Position numbers and translations under genes: made by a program
NCBI GenBank assembly: GCA_016709765.1
Contig: JADJMD010000012.1
Span: 682,001 to 746,000, forward strand
Reading direction: 5' to 3'
DNA from: Ignavibacteriales bacterium
GTDB lineage: Bacteria > Bacteroidota > Ignavibacteria > Ignavibacteriales > Ignavibacteriaceae
Length of the DNA stretch: 64,000 nt
Shown here: piece after piece, positions 26,368-35,858 of the stretch
Layout of the letters: each line of letters starts with the position of its first letter
Numbering within the stretch: position 1 is the first letter of the stretch
Notes under the pieces: model-generated
Told to the model about the DNA's origin: nothing
Seen by the model: the letters and a program-made list of their open reading frames with translations, nothing else
Database searches by the model: none

Positions 26368-27069
26368 TTATTTCAATGCTTCTTGTATAGCTTTTTCTAC
26401 AAGAGGCTGCATTAAATTGTAACCCGCTAAGTTGGGATGAACACCATCCTCAGAGTATTCTTTTTTAAATCCATTCTGTTCATCAGCCATTGGAGTAAAA
26501 TAATCCACGTAACAAATATTGTTTTTATTAGCATACTCTTTTATCCACTTATTCAGATTAATTATTTTTTGTGCTGGATTTAGCCCTGGTTTCCAGGGAT
26601 AATCAAATACTGGAAGCACTGAACAAAGAATAACTTTTATATTGTTTACTTGTGCAATCTCAACCATAGATTCAATATTATCTTCAATCATTCCTAAGGT
26701 AGATGGGCCTGTATTGCCGGCAATGTCGTTAGTACCAGCTAAAATTACAACAACTTTTGGTTTAAGATTTACAACATCTGGTCTAAATCTAACTAACATT
26801 TGTGGAGTAGTCTGCCCGCTTATTCCTCTATTGATGTACCCATTACTATTAAAGAAATAGGAATTAAGTTCTTTCCAACCTTCAGTGATTGAGTTACCCA
26901 TAAACACAACTCGGTTTTCATCCACGTCGGGTAATCTGATTCTTAAATTGTCTTGCTTGTATCTATTTAGATCCGCCCAATCGATATTCTGTGCAAGTAA
27001 TGATTGATCCATAAGTATTAATGTTGATAGAATTAAAATGATAAATTGAAATAACTTCATACTGAACAT
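26368..27069 (-). CDS. SGNH/GDSL hydrolase (lipase/acetylesterase type)
   Basis: A 233-aa exported esterase. Signal peptide MKLFQFIILILSTLILMDQ. The four SGNH blocks are visible: MGNSITEGW (catalytic Ser), RGISGQTTPQML (Gly), ILAGTNDIAG (Asn) and DGVHPNLAGY (Asp-His). It lacks a T9SS domain, so it is likely periplasmic. Family members remove acetyl groups from polysaccharides or act on lipids; the neighbouring secreted glycosidase makes carbohydrate deacetylation an appealing inference. The ATG at residue 4 is an alternative start. Confidence 0.9.
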   Translation of the reverse strand: MFSMKLFQFIILILSTLILMDQSLLAQNIDWADLNRYKQDNLRIRLPDVDENRVVFMGNSITEGWKELNSYFFNSNGYINRGISGQTTPQMLVRFRPDVVNLKPKVVVILAGTNDIAGNTGPSTLGMIEDNIESMVEIAQVNNIKVILCSVLPVFDYPWKPGLNPAQKIINLNKWIKEYANKNNICYVDYFTPMADEQNGFKKEYSEDGVHPNLAGYNLMQPLVEKAIQEALK

Positions 27070-27171
27070 TCCTCGTTAAATTCAAAAACTGTGTTTCAAT
27101 TATAACAAGAATGTAATTACATTCAATAGAATTTTTATTGCAATTTATTTTTAGCCAGAAGTTATTTCATA

Positions 27172-27198
27172 AAAAAGGCGACTCTAAGAATCGCCTGA
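27172..27198 (-). terminator. Terminator of the small T9SS cargo gene
   Basis: On the minus strand GGCGATTC-TTA-GAGTCGCC flanked by A and T forms a nine-pair stem (one G-T), followed directly by a run of six T. It lies 30 bases past the stop at 27228. Confidence 0.88.
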
Positions 27199-27227
27199 AT
27201 TTAAAATTTAGCATTTAGAATTGAATT

Positions 27228-27893
27228 TTATTTTAGTAACACCATTTTCTTCGTTTCTACAAAATCACCAGCCTGTAACTTATAAATATAAGTTCCACTT
27301 GCAAGATTTAATCCATCAAAATTAACTTCATAAACTCCCGGAGTTTTTTCTTCATTAATTAAAGTAGCAACTTCCTGCCCAAGAATTGAATAAACTTTTA
27401 AAGTTGTAAACGCTGATTGTGGAATTGCATATCTTATTTTTGTGCTTGGGTTAAATGGGTTTGGGTAATTCGAATATAATGTGAAGGCTTCTGGTTTTAA
27501 TCCTATTAATTCCTCATCAACACCCGTTACAGTAATAACTGCGGATGTTGAACCCCAATTTCTAGATGGGTTTTTATATCCTGCGTTAACAGTATAAGTT
27601 CCTGCTGAAGGAGCAGTCAAAATAAACGGATTGCTTGAAGTTGAATTATTAACAGCCACCACTGTACCAGATGAATTAACAAGTTCCCCACCAACCTTAC
27701 TTGTTGTACCACTTACTGAAATTTGTACTTGGTTATTGCTTAGAACAGTTGCTGTTACAATTCCGGTCTGAGAGGTGTGACATCCTGAGCCACCACATCC
27801 AGCAGTTGTTCCATTGAAACCAGGTTCTGACTTTAAATTCGTCATTAAAAAAATCGACAAAATTATTAGCGAAATGAACAATAATCCTTTCAT
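27228..27893 (-). CDS. Small secreted T9SS protein with CX4CH motif
   Basis: About 221 aa from the ATG at 27893, which has AAGGAAA upstream (a longer frame reaches 27944). A signal peptide (MKGLLFISLIILSIFLMTNL) leads to TAGCGGSGCHTSQTG, a CX4CH sequence like the Reeler/choice-of-anchor start of Ignavibacteria secreted proteins and similar to a heme-binding motif. A beta-sandwich of about 90 residues follows, then the type A sorting domain SNYPNPFNPSTKIRYAIP ending in KKMVLLK. Whether the CX4CH carries heme cannot be told. The function is unknown; cell-surface location is strongly suggested. Confidence 0.75.
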   Translation of the reverse strand: MKGLLFISLIILSIFLMTNLKSEPGFNGTTAGCGGSGCHTSQTGIVTATVLSNNQVQISVSGTTSKVGGELVNSSGTVVAVNNSTSSNPFILTAPSAGTYTVNAGYKNPSRNWGSTSAVITVTGVDEELIGLKPEAFTLYSNYPNPFNPSTKIRYAIPQSAFTTLKVYSILGQEVATLINEEKTPGVYEVNFDGLNLASGTYIYKLQAGDFVETKKMVLLK

Positions 27894-28086
27894 AGCAATT
27901 TCCTTTTTTGATAATAGTTGATAATTAGCAATTTTTATACCCATAAAAAGGTAAATATTTATACTATAAAGTAAGAATTTGTCAAAAAAGGGGCCAAATG
28001 CGGCGGATAAAAATACTATTAGATCGTAATTTATTCTGCTCTTTCTGTTAAAAAAGAGGCTTTCTCTTTAAGTGAATTTCATTTAT

Positions 28087-29625
28087 TTAATGTTTCCAAA
28101 GTTCTCTATCAAGACTGCGATATTGGATTGCTTCGCTGATGTGCTGTGGTAAAATATTTTCTGAAGATTCAAGATCCGCAATTGTTCTACTAACTTTTAA
28201 AATTCTATCATAAGCCCTTGCAGAAAGTCCTAATTTTGTCATTGCCATTTTCAATAACTCTTCCCCCTGCTCATCAAGTTTACAAAAAGTTCTAACTTCT
28301 TTGGAGCCCATATCTCCATTGTTAAAAATATTTTTGTGATCTTTAAATCTTTGCAACTGTACATCACGTGCAGCGATAACACGAGTTCTAATATTCTCAG
28401 ATTTTTCTCCAACAGATTTGGATGATAACTCTTTATACTTAACGGCTGGGACCTCAATATGTATATCAATTCTATCTAGCAAAGGTCCCGAAATTTTTGC
28501 CATGTATCTTTGAATCTGCGGAGGTGCGCATGTGCACTCTTTATTTGGATCTGTATAAAATCCGCAAGGACAAGGGTTCATTGCAGCGGCTAACATAAAG
28601 TTAGCAGGAAACTCCAACGATAGTTTTGAACGACTAACGGTTACTCTTGCATCTTCTAAAGGCTGTCTTAAAACTTCCAGCACATTTTTTTTGAACTCAG
28701 GGAGTTCATCCAAAAATAAAACTCCAAAATGCGCAAAAGATACTTCTCCAGGTTTTGGAAATGATCCCCCGCCAACTAATGCAGCATCACTAACTGTGTG
28801 GTGTGGGCTGCGAAATGGACGCTCTGTAATAATTGCTTTATGTTTAGGTAATATTCCCGCAATGGAATGAATCTTTGTAGTCTCCAATGCTTCATCAAAT
28901 GTAAGTGGTGGAAGAATGGATGGTAATCTTTTTGCAAGCATTGTTTTACCGGAACCCGGAGGTCCGATCATTAAAATGTTATGAGCACCTGCTGCGGCAA
29001 CTTCTAAAGCACGCTTAACATTTTCCTGTCCTTTAACATCAGAAAAATCGTGAAAATAAGAATTGATTGATGAAAATAAATCGTTTTTATCTGTTACTGT
29101 TTTTTCTGGTGATGATTCCTCATTCAAAAAAGCGATTACTTCTGTTAAACTCTCAAATCCATAAACATCAATTCCATCAACAATAGAAGCTTCATTTGCA
29201 GATTCTTTGGGTAGGATAATTCTTTTGATTCCCTTTTTCTTTGATTCAACCGCAATAGGAAGTGTGCCTTTGATATGACGCAACGTTCCATCTAATGATA
29301 ACTCACCAAGAAATACTGAATCACTTAAAAATTTATCAGATACTAATTCTTCAGCAGCAAGGATTCCTATTGCGATTGCAAGATCAAATGAACTACCTTC
29401 TTTTTTGATATCGGCAGGGGCGAGATTGATTGTAAATTTTTTAAGAGGAAATTTTATATCGGAATTTTTGATTGCCGCAATAACTCTTTCGCGACTTTCT
29501 CTCACAGCATTATCGGGTAAGCCAACTATTATAAAACCGGGAATTTGCTTTTCTACATGTGTTTCAACTTCAACTAAATAAGCATCTATTCCGTAAGTTG
29601 CGCTAGTTAGTGTTTTGGATAACAT
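28087..29625 (-). CDS. comM: YifB/ComM Mg-chelatase-like AAA+ ATPase
   Basis: A 512-aa protein of the ComM family, a hexameric helicase that helps branch migration during natural transformation. Parts: N-terminal Lon-protease-like domain (IVGLPDNAVRESRERVIAAI; INLAPADIKKEGSSFDLAIA), central AAA+ domain with Walker A GPPGSGKTMLAKRLPSI and Walker B VLFLDELPEF, and C-terminal Mg-chelatase-type domain. The zinc-like CPCGFYTDPNKECTC cluster is in the ATPase domain. Length is normal. No other competence genes are in view. Confidence 0.95.
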   Translation of the reverse strand: MLSKTLTSATYGIDAYLVEVETHVEKQIPGFIIVGLPDNAVRESRERVIAAIKNSDIKFPLKKFTINLAPADIKKEGSSFDLAIAIGILAAEELVSDKFLSDSVFLGELSLDGTLRHIKGTLPIAVESKKKGIKRIILPKESANEASIVDGIDVYGFESLTEVIAFLNEESSPEKTVTDKNDLFSSINSYFHDFSDVKGQENVKRALEVAAAGAHNILMIGPPGSGKTMLAKRLPSILPPLTFDEALETTKIHSIAGILPKHKAIITERPFRSPHHTVSDAALVGGGSFPKPGEVSFAHFGVLFLDELPEFKKNVLEVLRQPLEDARVTVSRSKLSLEFPANFMLAAAMNPCPCGFYTDPNKECTCAPPQIQRYMAKISGPLLDRIDIHIEVPAVKYKELSSKSVGEKSENIRTRVIAARDVQLQRFKDHKNIFNNGDMGSKEVRTFCKLDEQGEELLKMAMTKLGLSARAYDRILKVSRTIADLESSENILPQHISEAIQYRSLDRELWKH

Positions 29626-29735
29626 AAATTAATCCAGAATATTTTTGGATTTTATTTTGAAAAATGAGGCAAGCAAATTTTACCCCAAGTTTTAACTACT
29701 CTTATATATAAAATAAATATTGTATTAAATAACCC

Positions 29736-30248
29736 TTACTTATAATTTCTTAAGAAATCGATTCTATCCTGCAATTGATCAACAGGAATTAATAATTTAT
29801 CTTTTCCATATATCGCATCTTGTCTGTTTGAAAAAGCTAACTCATAATCTTTACTCATAACAATTGCTTCTTCGGGACAAACTTCTTCACAAAATCCACA
29901 GAAGATGCAGCGCAACATATTAATTTCAAATCGTTCGGGATATCTTTCCTTTTCTTTTTCAGTTTCAGCAGCCTGAACTTCTATTGCAAGAGCTGGGCAA
30001 ACTCTTGAACACAATCCGCAAGCAACACATCTTTCATCCCCATTTTTTTCTTGTACGAGTACAGGTCTGCCTCGATAGGACTGTGGTGGAATAAATTTTT
30101 CTTCCGGATATTCCATTGTAAACTTTGGTTTGAACATAGTTCTTAGAGTAAGCGACATTCCTTTTACAATTTCAGGAATGTAAATCTTTTCCATAAAAGT
30201 TAAATCCTTAATTCTTTTCTTTTCGGGTATTTTATTACCTGACATCAA
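29736..30248 (-). CDS. nuoI: NADH-quinone oxidoreductase subunit I
   Basis: A 170-aa 8Fe-ferredoxin subunit linking the peripheral and membrane arms of complex I. Two 4Fe-4S motifs are CVACGLCSRVCPALAIEV and CIFCGFCEEVCPEEAIVM. The upstream EKFIPPQSYRGRPVL fits NuoI. It is 45 bp downstream of nuoH; no nuoJ follows, and a comM gene on the same strand lies beyond. Confidence 0.96.
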   Translation of the reverse strand: MMSGNKIPEKKRIKDLTFMEKIYIPEIVKGMSLTLRTMFKPKFTMEYPEEKFIPPQSYRGRPVLVQEKNGDERCVACGLCSRVCPALAIEVQAAETEKEKERYPERFEINMLRCIFCGFCEEVCPEEAIVMSKDYELAFSNRQDAIYGKDKLLIPVDQLQDRIDFLRNYK

Positions 30249-30293
30249 AACTCCTATTAATATTTTCTTTATTCACAGACAAACAATATTAAA

Positions 30294-31367
30294 TTATAAT
30301 TTAAAGATCATTATTAAAATAGCAACCCAAAGTATATTAAATAATGAGAGCGGGAACATTACCTTCCAACCTAAATTCATAAGTTGATCGTATCTAAATC
30401 TTGGAATACTCCATCTTACCCAGATGAAGAAAAATAATAGCGCCCCGACTTTTACAAAAAATCCAGAAACTTGTAAAGCAAGGACTAAACCTGAGGGCAA
30501 TCCTAAGGTTTCAATGTAAGGGAATTGCCATCCACCTAAATACAAAGTTACGATTAAAGTGCTAGCAACAAGCATATTTGCATATTCAGCTAAAAAGAAA
30601 GCTGCAAATTTCATACTGCTATATTCAGTGTGATAGCCGCCAACAAGCTCCGGCTCAGCTTCAGGTAAATCAAATGGTAATCTATTTGTTTCTGCAAATG
30701 CTGAAACAAGAAAAGTAATAAATCCAATTGGCTGAATTATTGCGTTCCACAATGGAATAAAGCCTAGAATATAGCCTCCTTGTGATTCAACAATTGCCAT
30801 CGGTCTTAAAGATTCTGCTAAAAGAATTACTCCACCAACTGAAAATCCCATTGAGATTTCATATGAAATCATTTGTGCGGATGAACGCACGCCGCCGAGA
30901 AGTGAATATTTGCTGCCGGATGACCACCCAGCAAAAGTTATTGCATAAACTCCAATAGATGTTAAAGCTAATATATAGAGTATTCCGATATTTACATCTG
31001 CTATAACCATTGGAATTTGATAACCCGCAATTGTTATTCCTGGTCCGATTGGAATAACCGCATAAGTTGTAAAGGCAACAAACAAAGCAATCATCGGAGC
31101 AAGTGTGTGGATTTTTTTATTTGCTACATCGGGAACAATATCTTCTTTAAATAAAAGTTTAAATACATCTGCAAAAGATTGTAGGGCCCCATGCCAGCCA
31201 ACTCGATTTGGTCCTAATCGGTTTTGTGCCCATGCACTTATTTTTCTCTCAAAGTAAACAAGATAAGCTGCTGTCATTAACATCATCACAAGTACAATTA
31301 CAATTCGTATTAATAAAAAATTGTAAAAGCTAATGACTGACCACAAAAAATTTAAGATTGCATCCAT
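30294..31367 (-). CDS. nuoH: NADH-quinone oxidoreductase subunit H
   Basis: A 357-aa polytopic membrane subunit that contributes to the quinone-binding chamber. Conserved motifs are FERKISAWAQNRLGPNRVG near the N-terminus, LAETNRLPFDLPEAEPELVG with the acidic residues of the E-channel, and GYHTEYSSMKFAAFFLAEY. About eight membrane helices. Spaced 21 bp after nuoG and followed by nuoI, the conserved G-H-I order of complex I operons. Confidence 0.97.
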   Translation of the reverse strand: MDAILNFLWSVISFYNFLLIRIVIVLVMMLMTAAYLVYFERKISAWAQNRLGPNRVGWHGALQSFADVFKLLFKEDIVPDVANKKIHTLAPMIALFVAFTTYAVIPIGPGITIAGYQIPMVIADVNIGILYILALTSIGVYAITFAGWSSGSKYSLLGGVRSSAQMISYEISMGFSVGGVILLAESLRPMAIVESQGGYILGFIPLWNAIIQPIGFITFLVSAFAETNRLPFDLPEAEPELVGGYHTEYSSMKFAAFFLAEYANMLVASTLIVTLYLGGWQFPYIETLGLPSGLVLALQVSGFFVKVGALLFFFIWVRWSIPRFRYDQLMNLGWKVMFPLSLFNILWVAILIMIFKL

Positions 31368-31388
31368 TAAAATTATATTCCTTATAAC

Positions 31389-33074
31389 CTAAATTTTTAC
31401 AGCAGATTTTGAATCTACTGATTTTAATTGCACACCGAGTTCGCCGAGTTCATCGTAATTTGAACCTTTAAATGATTCAATCGAATTTGTAGCATCCATA
31501 AACACTTCTTCAGCTATATTATATTTTAATTTTTGTCCCATTGCTGAAGCTAATCCAACTAATATTTTCCAGCTTGATCTCGCATCAAAATGTTTGCCTT
31601 GTGCCCAACGATCAAACTTAGTTCCAAACTTATCTAAACGACTAAGCGACATTCCTTCCAACGCACGATCAACATCAAGTGTTGCAACGGCGGGACGAAT
31701 TCGCTGTGCTCTTCCGGTAAAGTTTACAAATGTTCCATTTTTCTCTGCGTAAGTCGCCGCCGGGAAAACAATATCAGCAAGTGCAGCAGTTTTATTAAAG
31801 TTTGTTGCATTAATTATTAATAAATCTAATTTTGCTAACACGTTTTCAAGTTCGGGACTATCATTTAAAATATCGTCTTCTATAATATAAAGTGCTTTTA
31901 TTTTTCCTTCTCGGATTGCTTTAACAATCCCATTAAAATTAAAACCATTTTTAGACGGTGAAACACCAGCTAATTCTGCTCCTTTAGTATTTGGAGTAAC
32001 ATCTTTATTCCTTAAAATATCATCACCAAAAGATGGATTAATATGACGTACAAAATCTAAATGTCCCGTTCCAACAATAGATTTAGCAAACTTAGCAGCA
32101 ACAAAATTATCTTCAACAGTTGCAAAAGCTGAGCCAAGTACAGCAACTTCATCTTTACTAAAAGATTTTAATTGTGATGCTGCTTTTGCAAAAGCTTCAT
32201 CCCAGCCAACTTTGATCAAGCTACCTTCAACTCTAATATGCGGACCGTCAACTCTATCATCTGAGTTTACAAATTTAAATGTGTTTAATCTTCCGTGGTC
32301 GCACATCCAATAGCTGTTTACTTCTTCATTATACTTTGGAACTAATCTTAGAATTTCATTATTTCTTGTCCAAACTTCAATGTTGCAACCGCGTGCACAT
32401 CCATTACAAATAGAGTTTGTATGTGCCATATCCCAAACGCGAGCTTTAAATCTAAAATCACGATTTGTTAATGCACCAACCGGACAAATATCAACAACAT
32501 TAATCGAATAAGGATTATCAAGCTGTTCACCGGGAGAAGTTGTAATTGTAACTCTATCACCGCGCTGAACAAATGTAAGCTCGGGATCTTTTGCAATCTC
32601 ATCACAAAATCGAATACAGCGAGAGCAAGAAATACATCTGTCTCCATCAAACATTACATGTGGACCCAGCTCCACACGTTTATCTTTATGATTTTTTGTT
32701 TCTACAAATCTACTTTCGCCTGTGCTGTGCTGATATGAATAATCTTGAAGTTTGCACTCGCCTGCTTCATCACAAATTGGGCAATCAAGTGGATGATTGA
32801 TAAGAAAAAATTCCATTACGGCATTACGTGCAGAAATCGCTTTATCTGATTCCATATGCACAACCATTCCTTCTGCGGCTACAGTTGAACAAGCAATTAC
32901 AAGCTTTGGCATTTTTTCAACTTCAACCAAACACATTCTGCAATTACCTGAAACAGATAATTCAGGATGCCAGCAGAAATGGGGTATTTCAATTCCATTA
33001 TCTCTTGCTGCTTCAATGATGGTTTGACCTGGTTTGAACTCTATTTCTTTTCCATCAATATTAAATTTGGACAT
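31389..33074 (-). CDS. nuoG: NADH-quinone oxidoreductase subunit G
   Basis: A 561-aa peripheral-arm subunit, at the short end for NuoG. The N-terminal 2Fe-2S domain has CRMCLVEVEKM and IACST; then the HxxxC-type cluster HPLDCPICDEAGECKLQD, the 4Fe-4S pair CISCSRCIRFC and DICPVGALTN, and a further C-x2-C-x3-C at CNGCARGCNIEVW. The remaining 340 residues are a molybdopterin-oxidoreductase-like domain reduced compared with the 900-aa E. coli form. It heads a three-gene nuoG-H-I cluster, preceded 17 bp away by an M16 peptidase gene. Confidence 0.95.
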   Translation of the reverse strand: MSKFNIDGKEIEFKPGQTIIEAARDNGIEIPHFCWHPELSVSGNCRMCLVEVEKMPKLVIACSTVAAEGMVVHMESDKAISARNAVMEFFLINHPLDCPICDEAGECKLQDYSYQHSTGESRFVETKNHKDKRVELGPHVMFDGDRCISCSRCIRFCDEIAKDPELTFVQRGDRVTITTSPGEQLDNPYSINVVDICPVGALTNRDFRFKARVWDMAHTNSICNGCARGCNIEVWTRNNEILRLVPKYNEEVNSYWMCDHGRLNTFKFVNSDDRVDGPHIRVEGSLIKVGWDEAFAKAASQLKSFSKDEVAVLGSAFATVEDNFVAAKFAKSIVGTGHLDFVRHINPSFGDDILRNKDVTPNTKGAELAGVSPSKNGFNFNGIVKAIREGKIKALYIIEDDILNDSPELENVLAKLDLLIINATNFNKTAALADIVFPAATYAEKNGTFVNFTGRAQRIRPAVATLDVDRALEGMSLSRLDKFGTKFDRWAQGKHFDARSSWKILVGLASAMGQKLKYNIAEEVFMDATNSIESFKGSNYDELGELGVQLKSVDSKSAVKI

Positions 33075-33090
33075 AATCTACTCTGAATTT

Positions 33091-34341
33091 TTAAGCTGCT
33101 TTTTTAATTAAATTATCTTTTGAACAAATAACAATTCTACTTAAAGTATTTTCATCCAAAACTTCTTTAGAAAGTTTTAATAAATCCTCAGCATTAACCG
33201 AATCTATTTTAACAAGTATTTCTTCAATCGGAATAATTTTACCGTAATGCAAAATTGAATTTGCTAATCTTATCATTCTATTAGTCGTACTTTCAAGGCT
33301 CATAAGCGTGTTGCCTTTGATGTACTCTTTAACTCTTTTTAATTCTTTTGGTTTTACTTCAATGTTTCTCAACTTTTTAAACTCACGATGAACAATTTCG
33401 TTTACCTTGTCTGCTTGTTTTTCATTTGTTGAGAAATAAACCCCAAAGCCCGAAACATCTAAATAAGAATTTAAAAAAGTATTTATTTGATAAGTCATTC
33501 CAAGTTTTTCTCTAACAGCTTGAAAAAGTCTTGATGAACTTCCATCACCAAGTAAGGTAGAAAGAACTTTTAATTTATGTCTACGCGAATCATTAAATCC
33601 ATAAGTTGTTCTTCCAATTATGGTGTGAACCTGTTGAATTTCTTTATCAATTATTACTTCACTTGTTGTGGGCTTAACAAAGTTTTTTCTTTTTTGGTTA
33701 GATGTTGTTCGCTTCCCTTTAAAATATTTTTCAGCAAGCTTAACAGCTTCATCGTGTTCGATTGCACCTGAAACTGCAATCATTAAATTGTCTAATCTAT
33801 AATTTGCTTTATGAAATTGATGCAGAATATTTGAGTTGTAGGAAAGAATATTTTTTTCCGTCCCGATTATCGGATAACTAAGGCTGTGTCCATTAAAAAT
33901 TGATTCTTCAAACTTATCAAATATTAATTCTTCTGGATTGTCATCAATATCTTTTAACTCATCAATTACAACACCTGCTTCTTTTTTGATATGAAAATTT
34001 TTAAAAACAGGATTTTGAACCATATCAGAAAGTACAGCAAAAGTTTTCTTGAAATTTTCAGATAATCCTCTGCCGTAATAACAAGTTTGTTCTTTGGAGG
34101 TGAAAGCGTTTAAGTAACCACCATAAGATTCAATCTCATCAGAAATTTGTTTTGCGGTACGAGTTTTTGTTCCCTTAAAAAGCATATGCTCGATGAAATG
34201 TGAAATTCCATTATTGCGTAAATTTTCATCGCGAGCCCCGATATTAAACCAAAATCCAAGCGAAAAAGATTTTAAATAAGGAATGAATTCCGATACAACT
34301 TTTACACCATTTGAAAGCGTCGTTACTTTACAATTATCCAC
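33091..34341 (-). CDS. M16 family zinc peptidase (insulinase/processing-peptidase type)
   Basis: A 416-aa protein with the inverted zinc motif HFIEH at residues 48-52 in GISHFIEHMLFKGTKTR, a downstream glutamate in VIDELKDIDDNPEELIF as third ligand, and the C-terminal inactive-like repeat with GGGSSRLFQAVREKLGMTY-like sequence (here GDGSSSRLFQAVREKLGMTY). No signal peptide, so cytosolic or peripheral. Similar proteins resemble mitochondrial processing peptidase beta. It starts clear of the next gene and reads into nuoG. Confidence 0.93.
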   Translation of the reverse strand: MDNCKVTTLSNGVKVVSEFIPYLKSFSLGFWFNIGARDENLRNNGISHFIEHMLFKGTKTRTAKQISDEIESYGGYLNAFTSKEQTCYYGRGLSENFKKTFAVLSDMVQNPVFKNFHIKKEAGVVIDELKDIDDNPEELIFDKFEESIFNGHSLSYPIIGTEKNILSYNSNILHQFHKANYRLDNLMIAVSGAIEHDEAVKLAEKYFKGKRTTSNQKRKNFVKPTTSEVIIDKEIQQVHTIIGRTTYGFNDSRRHKLKVLSTLLGDGSSSRLFQAVREKLGMTYQINTFLNSYLDVSGFGVYFSTNEKQADKVNEIVHREFKKLRNIEVKPKELKRVKEYIKGNTLMSLESTTNRMIRLANSILHYGKIIPIEEILVKIDSVNAEDLLKLSKEVLDENTLSRIVICSKDNLIKKAA

Positions 34342-34439
34342 AATTTCTATCTATTAATAATGAATTAAATGAGGTTCAAATATAGATAAAGAGGTTAAGT
34401 CAATCAAGAAAGGAAAAAGAGGAATTGTTAAATATAATA

Positions 34440-34518
34440 GTCATTTCGAACCCGACTTTTGTCGGTGAGAAATCTTAGATAATTTACAAATTAGATTTCT
34501 CTCTTCGTTCGAAATGAC
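34440..34518. repeat. Palindromic intergenic repeat, GTCATTTCGAA type
   Basis: Terminal arms GTCATTTCGAA (34440-34450) and TTCGAAATGAC (34508-34518) enclose nested stems: CGAC-TTTT-GTCG and GAGAAATCT paired with AGATTTCTC. Dispersed elements of this type are common between Bacteroidota genes; here it lies in the 195-bp gap after the aminotransferase gene. Confidence 0.75.
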
Positions 34519-34536
34519 TAAAACGAAAACCTAAAA

Positions 34537-35757
34537 TTAAACTTCAACCAAATCAGGATACTTTTCTTGATACTTGACAAAGAAATCGCCGATTGCTTTA
34601 TATGCTTTTTCAAGAATTTGTTCATTTGGTAAAAACACAACTCTAAAATGTTTAGTACCCGGAACCTGTCCAAATCCACTGCCAGGCACTACTACAACTC
34701 CTGTTTCTTTAATCAACTCTGAGACAAAATGCGCATCCGGTTGTTTCATTTCTAATTTTGGGAATGCATAAAATGCACCTTCAGGTTTTACGCAAGAAAT
34801 TCCCGGAATTGCATTTAACATTTCAACAGTTAAATCTCTTCGTTTGGTAAGCTTTGCCATTGCTTCAACAAGGTGTTCCTGATTTCCTTCAAGCGAAGGT
34901 TTTATTCCATATTGCTCAGGATGATTTGCAGATAATCTTGCGCGCAATATTTTATTTATTGCTTCAATGTAGTCAGCAAGAACTTCTTTTCTTCCACTTA
35001 CAATGCCCCATCCGATTCTAAAACCTGGGACCATATAATTTTTAGATAACCCGCCAAATGTAATACAGGAAACATCTTTATTTAATGATGCAATTGAAAT
35101 ATGTTTTTTTCCATCGAACAAAAGTTTGTCATAAATTTCATCAGCAAAGATTATAAGATTATGCTCAAGTGCTACATCAACAATTTGCTGTAAATTTTCT
35201 TTTGTGTAAAGAGAACCTGTTGGATTATTTGGATTGATAAGCACAATAGCTTTAGTCTTATCATTTATTTTTGATTTTATGTCTTCAATATCTGGTAACC
35301 AGCCGTTTGATTCATCCAGATAATATGGATTTTCCATCATCTGAAGTTTGCTTGAGATTGCTGTGTAAAGCGGATATCCTGGAGTTGGTGTAAGTACATT
35401 TTCACCGTCGTTTACGAGAGCAGTTAAACAGATATCAATAGCTTCACTTGCGCCAGTGGTTACAAAAATATCATGAACATTTGTAATCCCTTTTCTTTCT
35501 GCTTCTCTTTCAATTGCATCAACAGCATCTTTAATTCCTGATGAAGGTGCGTACCCATTAAGATTTTTTAACATCGCCTGATATGTTGCATCAACTAGAT
35601 GTTTTGGTGGAACAAAATCATAAAGATTTGGGTCGCCGATATTTAAGTATAACATTTCTTTTCCAGTTTTAGCAACTTGATTTGCAAGTATAACAATATC
35701 TCTAACTGCATATGTAATGTTATTTGTTCTAACTGCTGGGATAATTTTTGAATGCAT
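34537..35757 (-). CDS. Class I/II PLP-dependent aminotransferase (alanine/aspartate type)
   Basis: A 406-aa fold-type I aminotransferase. The PLP lysine is in FGGLSKNYMVPGFRIGWG; other conserved segments are YLNIGDPNLYDFVPPKHL, ITNVHDIFVTTGASEAIDI, INPNNPTGSLYTKENLQQI and the C-terminal FRVVFLPNEQILEKAY arginine region. It resembles the AlaC/alanine-like subgroup by the GDPN start and length, but aspartate cannot be excluded. Single gene, followed at the 3' side by a palindromic repeat. Confidence 0.93.
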   Translation of the reverse strand: MHSKIIPAVRTNNITYAVRDIVILANQVAKTGKEMLYLNIGDPNLYDFVPPKHLVDATYQAMLKNLNGYAPSSGIKDAVDAIEREAERKGITNVHDIFVTTGASEAIDICLTALVNDGENVLTPTPGYPLYTAISSKLQMMENPYYLDESNGWLPDIEDIKSKINDKTKAIVLINPNNPTGSLYTKENLQQIVDVALEHNLIIFADEIYDKLLFDGKKHISIASLNKDVSCITFGGLSKNYMVPGFRIGWGIVSGRKEVLADYIEAINKILRARLSANHPEQYGIKPSLEGNQEHLVEAMAKLTKRRDLTVEMLNAIPGISCVKPEGAFYAFPKLEMKQPDAHFVSELIKETGVVVVPGSGFGQVPGTKHFRVVFLPNEQILEKAYKAIGDFFVKYQEKYPDLVEV

Positions 35758-35858
35758 TATATTTCTCCAAATATTCTTTTGATTTACTTATTAAACTTAA
35801 CAAAATTTTTTATGATTGGGATAAGAATTTGAGATAGATTGATAAAAATCAACAATAA

